Source: Limnochorda pilosa (GTDB taxonomy: Bacteria > Bacillota > Limnochordia > Limnochordales > Limnochordaceae). From it: a stretch of 64,000 nt of DNA. A program made the translations under genes and the position numbers. Positions 1-10,000 of the stretch are shown here, one piece after another (within the stretch, counting starts at the first letter, position 1; each line of letters starts with the position of its first letter). Below the pieces are notes generated by a model. The model was not told the DNA's origin. It saw only the letters and a program-made list of their open reading frames with translations, and made no database searches. The stretch is from NCBI RefSeq assembly GCF_001544015.1, contig NZ_AP014924.1, positions 868,001-932,000 of the forward strand, given 5' to 3'.

Positions 1-641
1 GGGCGCCCTTCGGGGGCGGGGTGCATGGGGCTCTTTACCACTCCCAGAGCCTGGAGGGCCTCTTCTACCACGTACCGGGGCTGAAGATCGTCATTCCCTC
101 GAGCCCTCACGACGCCCGGGGGTTGCTGCGGGCGGCCATGGAGCAGGACGACCCGGTGCTCTTCTTCGAGCACAAGCGGGCCTACCGGCTGGTGAAGGGC
201 GAGGTGCCCGAGGAGTCCTACTCGGTGCCCATCGGCCGGGCGGAGGTGCGCCGGGAAGGGACCGACGCGACGGTGATCGCCTACGGCCTCATGCTGCACC
301 TGGTCCTGGAGGCGGCCGAGCGGCTGAGCCGGGAAGAGGGCATCGAAGTGGAGGTGATCGATCTCCGCTCGATTCTTCCCCTCGACAAGGAGACGGTGAT
401 CGCCTCGGCCAAGAAGACGGGGCGGGTGCTGGTGGTGCACGAAGACAACAAGACCGGCGGCGTGGGCGCCGAGCTGGCGGCGATCCTGGCCGAGGAGGCA
501 CTTTTCTACCTGGACGCCCCGGTCATGCGGCTCACGGGGCCCGACGCCCCCGCCATGCCCTTCAATCCCGTGCAGGAGGCGGCTTTCATGCCCAACGCCT
601 ACACCATCGCCGACCGGATCCGCGAGCTGGTGCGCTACTGA
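1..641 (+). CDS. 2-oxoacid dehydrogenase E1 component, beta subunit (5' end outside window)
   Basis: The reading frame is open from the first bases, so the true start lies upstream; 213 residues are visible. It begins in the conserved GGGVHGALYHSQS stretch of transketolase-like E1 beta subunits and continues through the pyrimidine-binding and C-terminal domains (VVHEDNKTGGVGAE). E1 beta pairs with E1 alpha to bind thiamine diphosphate and decarboxylate a 2-oxoacid in the cytoplasm. An E2 gene follows 79 bases downstream in the same direction, so this is the end of an E1alpha-E1beta-E2 operon. The sequence does not tell pyruvate from branched-chain 2-oxoacids, so I give no gene symbol. Confidence 0.93.
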   Translation, partial: APFGGGVHGALYHSQSLEGLFYHVPGLKIVIPSSPHDARGLLRAAMEQDDPVLFFEHKRAYRLVKGEVPEESYSVPIGRAEVRREGTDATVIAYGLMLHLVLEAAERLSREEGIEVEVIDLRSILPLDKETVIASAKKTGRVLVVHEDNKTGGVGAELAAILAEEALFYLDAPVMRLTGPDAPAMPFNPVQEAAFMPNAYTIADRIRELVRY

Positions 642-720
642 CCGGGGCCTCTTCCCGCTGTCGCCGGGGAGGCTCCCAGGGAGCAGGAAAAGCTTCGTTC
701 CGCGTTGGGGGGAACCGCTG

Positions 721-2112
721 GTGCCCGTGGACGTGACCATGCCTCAGCTGGGGGAGAGCATCACCGAAGGGACCATCGCCCGCTGGCTCAAGGCCGTGGG
801 TGATTCCGTGGACCGCTACGAGCCGCTCCTGGAAGTGGTGACCGACAAGGTGAACGCGGAGGTACCCTCGCCGGCGGCCGGGACCCTGGAGGCCATCCTG
901 GTGTCTGAAGGGGAGACGGTGCCCGTCGGGAAGGTCCTGGCCAGGTTGCGGAAACCGGGCGAGGTGGGCGGCGAGAGAGCCGAGGCCGGGACGGAAAGGG
1001 TGGAGCCTGGACCTTCGCCCGGGGACCCGCCGGCAGCCGCCGCGGCCGCGGGCGCTCGGCCGCAGCCTGCCGCCGTAGCGGAGCGCCTGTCTCACCCGGC
1101 CGCGGCGTCGGGGGAGGTGGCCCAGGCGGGCAACGGTCATGCGGGCCCCTTGCCGCGTGGTGTCTTCTCGCCGGTGGTGCGTCGGCTTGCCTCCGAGCAC
1201 GGCTTCGACCCGCGCGACGTGCCCGGCACCGGCCGGGGGGGCCGGGTGACTCGGGAGGATGTGCTGGCGTTCCTGGAGCAGCGGCTCGCGGCGACGGCCC
1301 TGGACGCCGGGGCTCAGGTGGCCGGCCCGGAGGCAGGGTCCGTCCTGGTCGCGCCGCCGGCAGCCGGCCCCGCGCCGGCGGCTGCCTCGCCCGCGTCGGC
1401 GCCCGCTTCCCCGGCGGACGTGGAACGGATCGTCCCATCCCCGATCCGGCGAACCATCGCCCAGCGGATGGTGCAGAGCAGCCAGGAGATCCCCCACGCA
1501 TGGACCATGGTGGAGGCGGACGTCACCGGCCTGGTGCGGTTGGTGGGGGCCCAGGGCGAGCGCTTCCGGGAGCGGGAAGGGGTGCCGCTCACCTACCTTC
1601 CCTTCCTCATCCAGGCGGCCGTGGACGCGTTGAAGGAGTACCCCTTGCTCAACGCCTCGTGGCGGGACGGCGAGATCCTGGTCCACCGTTCCATCCACAT
1701 CGGGGTGCCCGTGGGGCTGGAGGACGGCCTGATCGTCCCGGTCATACGGGACGCGGACCAGAAGAGCCTGGCCGGTCTGGCCCGGGAGCTGCGCCGCCTG
1801 GTGGACCGGGCGCGCGCCGGGCAGCTCACCGTGCCCGAGGTGGAGGGGGCCACCTTCACCGTCAACAACACCGGCGCGTTCGGCTCGATCCTGTCGCGCC
1901 CCATCATCAACCCGCCCCAGGCGGGCATCCTCACCCTGGAGGCCATCGTGAAGCGGCCGGTGGTGCTGGAGAGCGACGCCATCGCGGTCCGATCCATGGT
2001 GAATCTTTGCCTCTCGCTCGATCACCGGGTCATCGACGGCCTGTACGCCGGGCGGTTCCTCCAGCGGGTGAAGGCGCGGATGGAGGCCTACGGGCCCGAA
2101 ACGCCTGTCTGA
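721..2112 (+). CDS. Dihydrolipoamide acyltransferase, E2 component of 2-oxoacid dehydrogenase complex
   Basis: This 463-residue protein has the usual E2 order. An N-terminal lipoyl domain carries the lipoylated lysine K43 in VTDKVNAE. An Ala/Pro-rich linker follows, then a peripheral-subunit-binding domain at about residues 147-188, a second Ala/Pro linker, and a CoA-dependent acyltransferase domain from about residue 234. That domain ends with the catalytic SLDHRVIDG motif (His435). It transfers the acyl group from E1 to CoA and forms the core of the complex. The GTG start gives a lipoyl domain of normal length. No E3 gene is next to it; the following genes are on the other strand. Confidence 0.93.
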   Translation: MPVDVTMPQLGESITEGTIARWLKAVGDSVDRYEPLLEVVTDKVNAEVPSPAAGTLEAILVSEGETVPVGKVLARLRKPGEVGGERAEAGTERVEPGPSPGDPPAAAAAAGARPQPAAVAERLSHPAAASGEVAQAGNGHAGPLPRGVFSPVVRRLASEHGFDPRDVPGTGRGGRVTREDVLAFLEQRLAATALDAGAQVAGPEAGSVLVAPPAAGPAPAAASPASAPASPADVERIVPSPIRRTIAQRMVQSSQEIPHAWTMVEADVTGLVRLVGAQGERFREREGVPLTYLPFLIQAAVDALKEYPLLNASWRDGEILVHRSIHIGVPVGLEDGLIVPVIRDADQKSLAGLARELRRLVDRARAGQLTVPEVEGATFTVNNTGAFGSILSRPIINPPQAGILTLEAIVKRPVVLESDAIAVRSMVNLCLSLDHRVIDGLYAGRFLQRVKARMEAYGPETPV

Positions 2113-2161
2113 GGCGGGTGCCCGTGAGCCTTGCCCGGGGAGAACGGCGGGTGCGTGCGGA

Positions 2162-2863
2162 TCAGGAGGGGTTGGCCCCGGGCCGGGGGCGGGTGGGCTC
2201 GGGGCGGGGCTCGTTCCGGCTGTCGGCGTCGTTCCGCACCTGGCCGTGAAAGGTCTCTTCGGGGGTGAGCACCTCCGCGTCGGCCCGCAGGCGGGAGGTC
2301 ACCCCGGTTACGCCCCGGGCCCGGGCCGCGGCCGCTTCCGCCTGCCGGGCGGCCTCCCGGTCCGGGACGGTGCCGAAGAGGGTGACCGTGCCCCGGGACA
2401 CCTGGGGGGTGACGTCGTCGCCGAAGGGGAGCTTGCCCAGCTCCTCGGCCACCTCCATCTCCACGTCGGCGTCGTCGACGGTGCCGTCGGTGCTGATGCT
2501 CACCGCCCCCTCGTACCCCTTCACGCCCGGAACGGACCGGACCACTTCCTCCATGTGGCGTTGCTCGGCCAGGCTCTCCACCAGTCCCTGCACCCGGGCC
2601 ACACCGTCCACCACGTCGGCCCGGAGGCCGTAGGGCGCCAGGCCCTCGTCCTGCTGGAGGGCCCGCGTGACCTCGCGGCTCAGGCCGGTGTCGGGGGCGC
2701 GGCCCATCATGGACCCGGTGCGCCGGTCCCCGGCCAGGTCGCGAGGGCTCGTGGCCATCTGGACCTTCTGGGAGTCTTTCTCCCGCGGCTGCGGGTGGCC
2801 CTTGGGCCGGTGGGTGTCCCACTGGGTTTCCGGCCGGTGTCGCTCGGGGGGCTTGGGGCTCAC
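2162..2863 (-). CDS. BON-domain protein
   Basis: This 233-residue protein has a charged, probably disordered N-terminus of about 70 residues. Two BON (bacterial OsmY and nodulation) modules follow, each an alpha-beta repeat ending in a G-x-V-x-L-x-G-x-V type turn (for example VSRGTVTLFGTVPD). A Pro/Arg-rich tail ends it. BON domains are linked to membrane or phospholipid binding and envelope stress. I chose the GTG at 2863 because a GAGGAGG ribosome site precedes it and because it overlaps the stop of the upstream gene as GTGA, the mark of translational coupling. No signal peptide is visible, so location is unclear. Confidence 0.75.
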   Translation of the reverse strand: MSPKPPERHRPETQWDTHRPKGHPQPREKDSQKVQMATSPRDLAGDRRTGSMMGRAPDTGLSREVTRALQQDEGLAPYGLRADVVDGVARVQGLVESLAEQRHMEEVVRSVPGVKGYEGAVSISTDGTVDDADVEMEVAEELGKLPFGDDVTPQVSRGTVTLFGTVPDREAARQAEAAAARARGVTGVTSRLRADAEVLTPEETFHGQVRNDADSRNEPRPEPTRPRPGANPS

Positions 2864-3249
2864 GAGGGGCTCTCCTCCTCTGGGCGCACTGCTGTAGCGT
2901 CCGAGCGGACGGGGTTGCGGCGGCGCCGGCCCGCGCCGCGGAGGGCGCGCACCGCCTGCCCCGCGGTCCAGTCCGACCGGGCGGGAGCCCTGCCGGCGGC
3001 GTCCGCCTCCAGGTCCTCGTACTCCAGTGAGCCGGCCGCCTCTGAGCCGCCGGGGGCGTCGGGCTGGACGGGAGAAGGCGCCGTGGGTTCGCCCTGCTCC
3101 GGCACGTCCTCCCGGTTGGGCCACGAGCCTGCCTCCTCCTCGGGAAACCCGAGGCGGTCGGGCTCGTCGAAGGTGGCCGCCTCCAGGTCCCAAGGGGAGG
3201 GGCTCGAGGCGAGGGAGCGTCGGCTCCAGGGACGCGGGCGCACGGGCAC
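2860..3249 (-). CDS. Small acidic hypothetical protein coupled to the BON protein
   Basis: This 129-residue protein starts at GTG 3249 behind AAAGGAGG. It is rich in Glu, Asp and Pro in the middle and Arg-rich near the C-terminus. I recognise no domain and see no membrane segment or signal peptide. Its stop overlaps the start of the downstream BON gene, so the two are one operon. It is divergent from the gamma-glutamylcyclotransferase/AddAB operon. Low-complexity composition makes function assignment impossible from sequence alone; the ribosome site and coupling are the main evidence that it is real. Confidence 0.6.
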   Translation of the reverse strand: MPVRPRPWSRRSLASSPSPWDLEAATFDEPDRLGFPEEEAGSWPNREDVPEQGEPTAPSPVQPDAPGGSEAAGSLEYEDLEADAAGRAPARSDWTAGQAVRALRGAGRRRRNPVRSDATAVRPEEESPS

Positions 3250-3363
3250 GACCTTTTCCTCCTTTCTCTTAGGGTTGGTCCGGGCGGGTGCGGCCTATGC
3301 CCGCCGGATGCGCGGCAGGCGAGGGAAGGTGGGCCAGTGCTTCCTTCCCGTGGCAAGAGGCCA

Positions 3364-3372
3364 TGGTATAAT
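3364..3372 (+). promoter_or_regulatory. Extended -10 promoter for the GGCT-addB-addA operon
   Basis: TGGTATAAT is a perfect TATAAT -10 box (3367-3372) with the TGn extension, 53 bases before the GTG start of the first gene. No good -35 box lies at the right distance, which is acceptable for an extended -10 promoter. Confidence 0.6.
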
Positions 3373-3425
3373 CAGGGCGGTTCGGCATCGAGCGGTCGAG
3401 CGTGGGCGCACGGGGAGGCGCGCGG

Positions 3426-3869
3426 GTGCTGCTTTTCGTCTACGGGACGCTGAGACGGGGCTTCAAGAACCACGGCCGGTACCTGGCGGGCCGCACGACC
3501 TTCGCCGGGAGGGCGGTGCTGCGAGGCGCCGTCCTGGTCCACCTGCCGGAGGGCTACCCTGCGGCCCTGGGCACGGGTGAAGCGGAGGACCTGGTGCACG
3601 GCGAGCTTTACCGGCTCCCAGACGACGCCGCCCACGCCCGATCGATCGTCGCCGGGCTGGACGCGCTGGAGGACTACCTGGGACCGGGCGACCCGCGCAA
3701 CCTGTACGAGCGGGCGGAGCGGGCCGTGGAGGCCGGCGGCGGAACGCGGCCCGTGGCCCTGGTGTACCTCCATGCACGGCCGCAGGAGGCCCTGGAGCGA
3801 GGGATCCTCGTCCCCGGGGGCGACTGGACTGCGTTCGTCCGGAGGGAGGCAAGCGGCGCGTGGAGTTGA
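3426..3869 (+). CDS. Gamma-glutamylcyclotransferase-like (AIG2/GGCT family) protein
   Basis: This 147-residue protein opens with the family signature VYGTLRRG, the substrate loop of the cyclotransferase fold. It continues with the family's ELYRLPD and LDALEDY elements. Members release 5-oxoproline from gamma-glutamyl amines or peptides. The GTG at 3426 is preferred over one at 3402 because GGGGAGG stands at 3412-3418. Its last 10 bases overlap the start of the AddB-type gene, so it is the first gene of a recombination/repair operon. That association is unexplained and may simply reflect shared transcription. Confidence 0.8.
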   Translation: MLLFVYGTLRRGFKNHGRYLAGRTTFAGRAVLRGAVLVHLPEGYPAALGTGEAEDLVHGELYRLPDDAAHARSIVAGLDALEDYLGPGDPRNLYERAERAVEAGGGTRPVALVYLHARPQEALERGILVPGGDWTAFVRREASGAWS

Positions 3870-6800
3870 CGCCCCGCTCGTGGCCCCATCTGGAGGAGAT
3901 CCTGCGCCAGGAGCCGGGCAGGCGGTACGTGCTCCTGGTCCGGAGCCGCCCTGCAGGCGATCAGATGCTCGAACGTCTGGCGCGGCAGGGGGTCTCCTGG
4001 GCCAACGTGCGGGTGCGCACGCCGGGGGATCTGGCCCTGGAGCTGGCCGCGCCGGAGCTGGCCCGCCGGGGGCTCGAGCGGGCGACCCGGGGCCAGAGCC
4101 TCTACCTGGTGGACGAGCTGGTCCGCTCGGGGTGCGGGGGCGGCTGGTTCCTCCGCCGCGCGGGTCAACCCCCGAACCTGGCCCCGGAGGCGCCTGCCTC
4201 GCCCACCGACGGTCTGGTGCGGGCCGTGCACCGGAGCCTGATGGAGCTTCGCCTCCACGGCCTTTCGGCCGCCTCCCTGGACCCGTCCGCCTTCTCGCCG
4301 CCGGCCAAGGGCGAGGCCCTGGCCCGACTCCTGGCCGCCTACGAGGACCGCCTGGCCCAGCTCTCCCTGGTGGACGAGCCGGGCGTCCTGCGCCTGGCCG
4401 TCGACCAGGCTCCGAGCGACGCCGGCGAGGGCGCCCACGGGGAAGACGGCCCTCTCTGCCTGGTCCCGGCAGGCCTGGAGCTCCTGGGCCTGGAGCGCGA
4501 GCTCGTCCGCCGGGCCGGCCGCGGGCGGGTGGCCCGCTTCGCTCCGGGTCGGGGAGGCCCGCGCACCATCGGCTTCTTCCATGCGACCGGACCCGAGGCG
4601 GAGCTTCGCTCGGTGCTCCGGCGGGTGCTGGCCGGGGGCGTGCCCCTGGACCAGGTGGAGGTGGTGGCCACCGACGGCGCCGCCTACGCCGAGGTCCTGC
4701 ACGCCCTGGCCGTACCCATGGGGATCCCCGTCACCTTCGCCGGCGGGCTCGGCATCGAGCACACGTCCCCCGGCCGGGGAGCCCTGGCCTACCTGGACTG
4801 GATCATTGGCGGGTATCCGGCAGGCGTGCTGGCCCGGGCGCTGGCCTCGGGCGACCTGGCGCCGGGGCCCGCAGCGACCGGCTTCACCCAGCCCTCGGGT
4901 ACTGCCTCCGCCGGGCGTCGTGCGGGCGACCGGGCGCGCTCCCTGGCCGACCGGCTCCTGGAAAGCCCCATCGGCTGGGGACGAGAGCGCTATCGGGCCT
5001 GGGTGGACGGGCACCGCTTGCGGAGACCGGCCCGGGGCGGGCACGGGGCCTCCGGGGCATCCGGTGAGCCGGATCGGGACCTGGCCGCCTTCCTGGAGGA
5101 GCTCCTGGCCCTCACCCCCGACGCGGCCCCCGGGCGGGGCGTGGGGATGGGCGGCGTGGCCCGCGCCCTCCACCGGGTGGTGACCCGGTTCACGGTGGAG
5201 CGCTCCCCGCTGGACCGGGGAGGACGGGCCGCGCTCCTGCAGGCTCTGGAGGGGCTGGAGCGGATCGCAGCCCGGGCGGCGGGAGTGGGGCCCGCCGGTG
5301 GCGTGAGCGAGGCGGAGGCGGCCGTGGCCGGCGAGGATACAGCCGGGGCAGAGCTCGGTACCGAGACCTTGGAACGGGTGGCCGGCCGGCTGCGTGCCTG
5401 GATCGCAGCCCTGAGGGTGGGGCAGGGGGAGCCGAGGCCCGGGACGCTCCACCTGGCCGGCCTGGAGCAGGGCGGCTACTCGGGCCGCCCCCACGTCTTC
5501 CTGGTGGGGCTCGACGAGGGGCGCTTCCCCGGCAGGGGCGGGCAGGACCCGCTGCTCCTGGAGGGCGACCGCTCGCGCCTGCCGGGCGGCCTGCCCCTCG
5601 CCGGCGAGCGGATGAGCGCGCACCGGAAGAGCCTGCAGGACTTGCTGGACCGCCTGGAAGGCTCGCTCACGTGCAGCTACAGCTCGTGGGACCCGCTCAA
5701 CGCCCAGGAGGTGGCCCCTTCCGCGGCGCTGCTCGAGCTCTTCCGCCGCTCCAGCGGACGGGCCGATGCGGACTACTCGGCCCTGCGGGAGGCGCTGGGC
5801 CCTCCGGATGGGGTGGTTCCCGCGGGCGCGCCGCCGGCGCTGGACCGCTCCGAGGCGTGGCTCGCGGCCATAGCGGTAGGGCCTCCGGAGAGCCGCCGTC
5901 TGGCCCATCCGGGGGAGGGTCTCGCCCGGGCCTTCCCGCTGCTGGCCGCCGGCCAGGAGGCGGCTGCGGCGCGGGCATCGGACCGGCTCACCCCCCATGA
6001 CGGCCAGATCGAGCCGGAAGCCGACCTGGACCCGCGGCGAACGGGGCAGCCGGTCTCGGCAGGCCGGCTCGAGACCCTGGCCGGGTGCCCCCTCAGGTAC
6101 TTCTTCCGCTATGTGCTGGAGGTCGCACCGCCGGAGCGACCCCAGCTCGATCCGGACCGCTGGCTCGACCCCCTGAGCCGGGGGGGCCTCCTCCATCAGA
6201 TCTACCGGGCCTTCCTGGAGGAGCGGATCGGCTCGGGCCGGGCCGGGGCCCCCATCGACGCCGCTGACCGGGCCCGCATGGGGGAGCTAGCCCGGGATGC
6301 GGCCGGCGAGATGCGCCTGCGGGTGCCGCCGCCGAGCGAGGGCGTCTTCGAGCGGGAGCGGCGCGAGCTCGTGGACGAGGCCCTCTTCTTCGTGAGCCTC
6401 GAGGCGGGGCGGGAGGACGGGGGCGTGCCCGTGCTGCTCGAGCGGGCCTTCGGCATGGAGGGCGAGCCCCCGGTGGAGCTCGACCTGGCCGGCGACCCCG
6501 CCCGGCCCGAGGTGCTCCGCCTGCTGGGCCGCATCGACCGCATCGACCGGCTTCCGGACGGCTACGCGGTGTGGGACTACAAGACGGGCGCGGCCACCCG
6601 CTACGAGAGCGAGCGCACCCACCTGGACGGGGGCCGCCAGCTCCAGCCCGTGCTCTACGCCTGGGCGGCCGAGGCGATTCTCCGCCGTGCCGGCATCGAC
6701 CCGGACCCCCAGGTGCGCCGCTCGGGCTACCTCATGACCTCCCGCCGCGGGCGCGGCCAGCGGTTGGACAGGCCCCAGGACCCGGCGCGCCGGGAAGCGG

Positions 6801-7000
6801 CACGGGCGCTGCTCCGGCGGCTGCTGGACGTGGCCGCGGCGGGCACCTTCGCCCCCGCGCCCGACGCGGACCGGCAGTGCCCTTTCTGCGACTACCGGTC
6901 CGCGTGCGACGGGCCCGAGGCGGTGCGGCGCGTCCGCGCCAAGGCCGAGGCGGGCGAGGCGCGCCTGGCCCTCTGGGAGGAGGTGCGGCGGTATGAGTGA
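3860..7000 (+). CDS. addB: AddB-type ATP-dependent helicase/nuclease subunit B
   Basis: This protein has 1046 residues. The N-terminal two thirds form a divergent helicase-like region. The C-terminal third is a RecB-type PD-(D/E)XK nuclease with D906 and K908 in VWDYKTG. Four cysteines frame the nuclease: C743 in LAGCPLRYFF, then C1007, C1010 and C1016 in CPFCDYRSAC. This C..CX2CX5C pattern is the iron-sulphur staple of AddB nucleases. With AddA it resects double-strand breaks for RecA-dependent repair. The GTG start sits behind GGAGGGAGG inside the preceding gene, and the stop region overlaps the addA start. Confidence 0.9.
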   Translation: MELTPRSWPHLEEILRQEPGRRYVLLVRSRPAGDQMLERLARQGVSWANVRVRTPGDLALELAAPELARRGLERATRGQSLYLVDELVRSGCGGGWFLRRAGQPPNLAPEAPASPTDGLVRAVHRSLMELRLHGLSAASLDPSAFSPPAKGEALARLLAAYEDRLAQLSLVDEPGVLRLAVDQAPSDAGEGAHGEDGPLCLVPAGLELLGLERELVRRAGRGRVARFAPGRGGPRTIGFFHATGPEAELRSVLRRVLAGGVPLDQVEVVATDGAAYAEVLHALAVPMGIPVTFAGGLGIEHTSPGRGALAYLDWIIGGYPAGVLARALASGDLAPGPAATGFTQPSGTASAGRRAGDRARSLADRLLESPIGWGRERYRAWVDGHRLRRPARGGHGASGASGEPDRDLAAFLEELLALTPDAAPGRGVGMGGVARALHRVVTRFTVERSPLDRGGRAALLQALEGLERIAARAAGVGPAGGVSEAEAAVAGEDTAGAELGTETLERVAGRLRAWIAALRVGQGEPRPGTLHLAGLEQGGYSGRPHVFLVGLDEGRFPGRGGQDPLLLEGDRSRLPGGLPLAGERMSAHRKSLQDLLDRLEGSLTCSYSSWDPLNAQEVAPSAALLELFRRSSGRADADYSALREALGPPDGVVPAGAPPALDRSEAWLAAIAVGPPESRRLAHPGEGLARAFPLLAAGQEAAAARASDRLTPHDGQIEPEADLDPRRTGQPVSAGRLETLAGCPLRYFFRYVLEVAPPERPQLDPDRWLDPLSRGGLLHQIYRAFLEERIGSGRAGAPIDAADRARMGELARDAAGEMRLRVPPPSEGVFERERRELVDEALFFVSLEAGREDGGVPVLLERAFGMEGEPPVELDLAGDPARPEVLRLLGRIDRIDRLPDGYAVWDYKTGAATRYESERTHLDGGRQLQPVLYAWAAEAILRRAGIDPDPQVRRSGYLMTSRRGRGQRLDRPQDPARREAARALLRRLLDVAAAGTFAPAPDADRQCPFCDYRSACDGPEAVRRVRAKAEAGEARLALWEEVRRYE

Positions 7001-10000
7001 CGGGACGGTGACGGGAGCCGCCGGGGTTGCGCCGATCCTTCCGGACCAGGCCGCCCGCACGCGGATCGTGGAGGACCTGGATACCTGCTTCCTGGTGGAG
7101 GCCGGGGCCGGATCGGGCAAGACCCACAGCCTGGTCTCCCGCATGGTGAGCCTCATCGCCTCGGGCCGGGCGCAAACCGAGGGGCTGGCGGCCATCACCT
7201 TCACCCGCAAGGCCGCGGCCGAGCTGCGCGAGCGCTTCCAGATCCGGCTGGAGCAGGCGGCCTCCTCCGAGCCGGACCCCGGCCGCCGCGCCCGCCTGCA
7301 GGCCGGGGTGGCCACCCTGGACCGGGCGTTCCTGGGCACCATCCACGCCTTCTGCGCCCGCCTGTTGCGGGAGCGGCCCGTGGAGGCGGGCCTGGACCCG
7401 GCCTTCCAGGAGATCGACGAGGAGGAGGACGGGCGCTGGGCCCGGGCCGCCTGGGAGGCGTACCTGGAGCGGGTGCGCCGGGACGCGCCCGAGCGCCTGG
7501 AGGCGCTGCGCGACCTGGGGGTGGAGCCCCGGGAGCTCTTCGGGCTCTTCCTCACCCTCCACGGCTACCCTGACGTGGAGCCCGTGGTGGCCGACGCGCC
7601 CCGCCCGGACGTGGGGCTCGTGCGGCAGGAGCTGCTCGCGTACGTGAGCCGGGCGCGGGCCCGGCTGCCCCGCTCCGAGCCCGCCAAAGGCTGGGACGCT
7701 CTGCAGAAGCGGATCCGGCGCATCAGCCAGGAGGCCGGCCACCTGCCGCCCGGGGACGACGTCGCGTTGATCCGGCTGCTGGAGACGTTCGACGTCCATC
7801 CCAGACCCACCCTCAACCGCTGGGCGGACCCCGACACCGCCCGCGAGGCGCTGGCCGCGTTCGAATCCTTCCGGGACGGCACGGCGCTCCCCACCCTCAG
7901 GGCCTGGCGGGGGCACGTGCACGGGCCGGCGGTGGCTTTCGTCCGCCCGGCGGTGGAGCTGGCCGCCCGCATGCGCGAGCAGGCCGGCGTGGCCAACTTC
8001 CAGGACCTGCTCCTGCGGGCGGCCCGGCTCTTGCGGGACGATGCCGACGTGCGGCGGAGCCTGGCCGGGCGGTACACCCACGTGCTGGTGGACGAGTTCC
8101 AGGACACGGACCCGATCCAGGCCGAGGTCCTCTTCCTCCTGACGGGGGAGCCGCTCCACGAGACGGACTGGCACCACCTGACCCCCAGGCCGGGCTCGCT
8201 CTTCGTGGTGGGCGACCCCAAGCAGTCCATCTACCGCTTCCGCCGGGCGGACATCGAGGTCTACCACCAGGTGAAGCAACGGCTCCTCAGGGGCGGCGGG
8301 GAGGTTCTCCACCTGACGGCCAACTTCCGGTCGGTGGAGCCGCTCATCGCGTGGGTGAACCGGGTCTTCGCGGGACCCTTCCCCGACCAGGCCGATCGGT
8401 ACCAGGCGGCATACGTGCCCCTGACCCCCGTGCGGGCTGCCTCCCCCGGGACCCCTGCCCTGGCGGCGGTCCCGGTGCCGCCGGTGCCGCACCACACGCG
8501 GGCGGACGTGGCCCGAGAGGACGCGGCACGGGTCGCGTCCTGGATCGCCTGGGCGTGCGGCGGCGGCCTGGAGCTCGAGCGAAGCCCCGAGGAGCGGGCC
8601 CGGGGGGTGGACGGGCGGGCCCGGCCGGGGGACTTCCTGGTGCTCCACCGGGACCGGGCGTACCTCCTGGCCTACGCGGAAGCTCTGGAGGCCCGCGGCA
8701 TCCCTGCGGAAGTGACGGGCGCCAAGGGGTACGCCGGAGCCTGGGAGGTGGCGGCCTTCCTGGACCTGCTGGGCCTGCTCGCCGACCCCTCCGACCCCGT
8801 GAAGCTCCTGGCCGTCTTGCGGGGGCCGCTCTTCGGCCTGAACGACGGCGCGCTCTACCGGTTGGGGCGGGCCCTGGACCAGGGCTGGACGCGCTGGCTC
8901 GAGGCCCAGGTGGACGGGCTTCCGGACCCGGGCAAGACCGCCCTCGGCACGCTCCGAGCATGGCATGCCTGGACCGAGAGCCTGCCCACCCAGGCGGCCC
9001 TGGAGCAGATCCTGGATGCGACGGGGCTGCTCCCCTGGACCGCGGTCGCACCCGCCGGCGCCGCCCGGGCGGGCAACCTGGTGAAGCTGGCGGAGGTGGC
9101 ACGGGCGGTCGGCTCAGGCCTCTCCTTCCCCGGCATGGTGGAGGCCCTGCGGCATGTGGTGGAGACGCAGGAGCTAGAGGCGGGAAGCCTCTTTCCGGGA
9201 CGCCCCCAGGCGGTGCGGGTGATGAACCTCCACCGGGCCAAGGGGCTGGAGGCGCCGGTGGTGGTCCTGGCCCACCCGGTGGGGGCCACGGAGCACGAGC
9301 CCTCTTTCCACATCCGGCGGGAATGGGGCGGGGCCAGGGGCCGCTTCGTGGTGCGGGCCCCCTCCCCGGGGTCCGGGAACGGGTGGGGCACGCCCCGGGT
9401 GCTGGCGATCCCCCCGAGGTGGGACGAGGCCGCCGCCGAGGAGGCCCGCTACCAGCAGGCCGAGGAGACCCGCCTCCTGTACGTGGCCGCCACCCGGGCC
9501 CGCCAGCTGCTGGTGGTGAGCCGGTACCTGGGCAAGCCCGAGCTCAGCCCCTGGCACCCCCTGGAGGAGGGCGGCGCCCTGGATGGCGTCCCCGAGCTCC
9601 AGGTGCCGGAGGGTGCGGCCCCTGCGGGCGCGGCGCCCTCGCCCGAGCAGGTGGAGGTGGCGCCCGAAATCGTCGAGGCCGCGCTCCGGCGGACGGAAGA
9701 GGCGCTGGCCTGGGCCCGGCGGCCCAGCTCCCTCCATGTGGCGGCGGGCGAGCTGGCCGCGCTGGCGGCAGGCTCGCCGCCCGACGGCACCGGGATCCGA
9801 GAGGTCGAGGCCGAGGCTGCCGCTGCTGCCGAGGTGGAGGCAGGCCCGATGGACACGGAGGGGGCGGGGCCGGAGCCGAGGGGCCTCGCTTGGGGAGAGG
9901 CAGCACACCGGCTCCTGGAGCTCGTGGTGGTGGCGGCGTGCCGGCGGGTGAGGGGCGGAGGCGGCGGGCGCGGCTCTGGCCGGGAGGCCGCCCCCCTCGA

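Noticed and set aside
3674-6196. 840-codon minus-strand frame across addB
   Set aside because: Antisense shadow of addB; no ribosome site, no domain, and the plus strand carries the AddB nuclease and Fe-S motifs.
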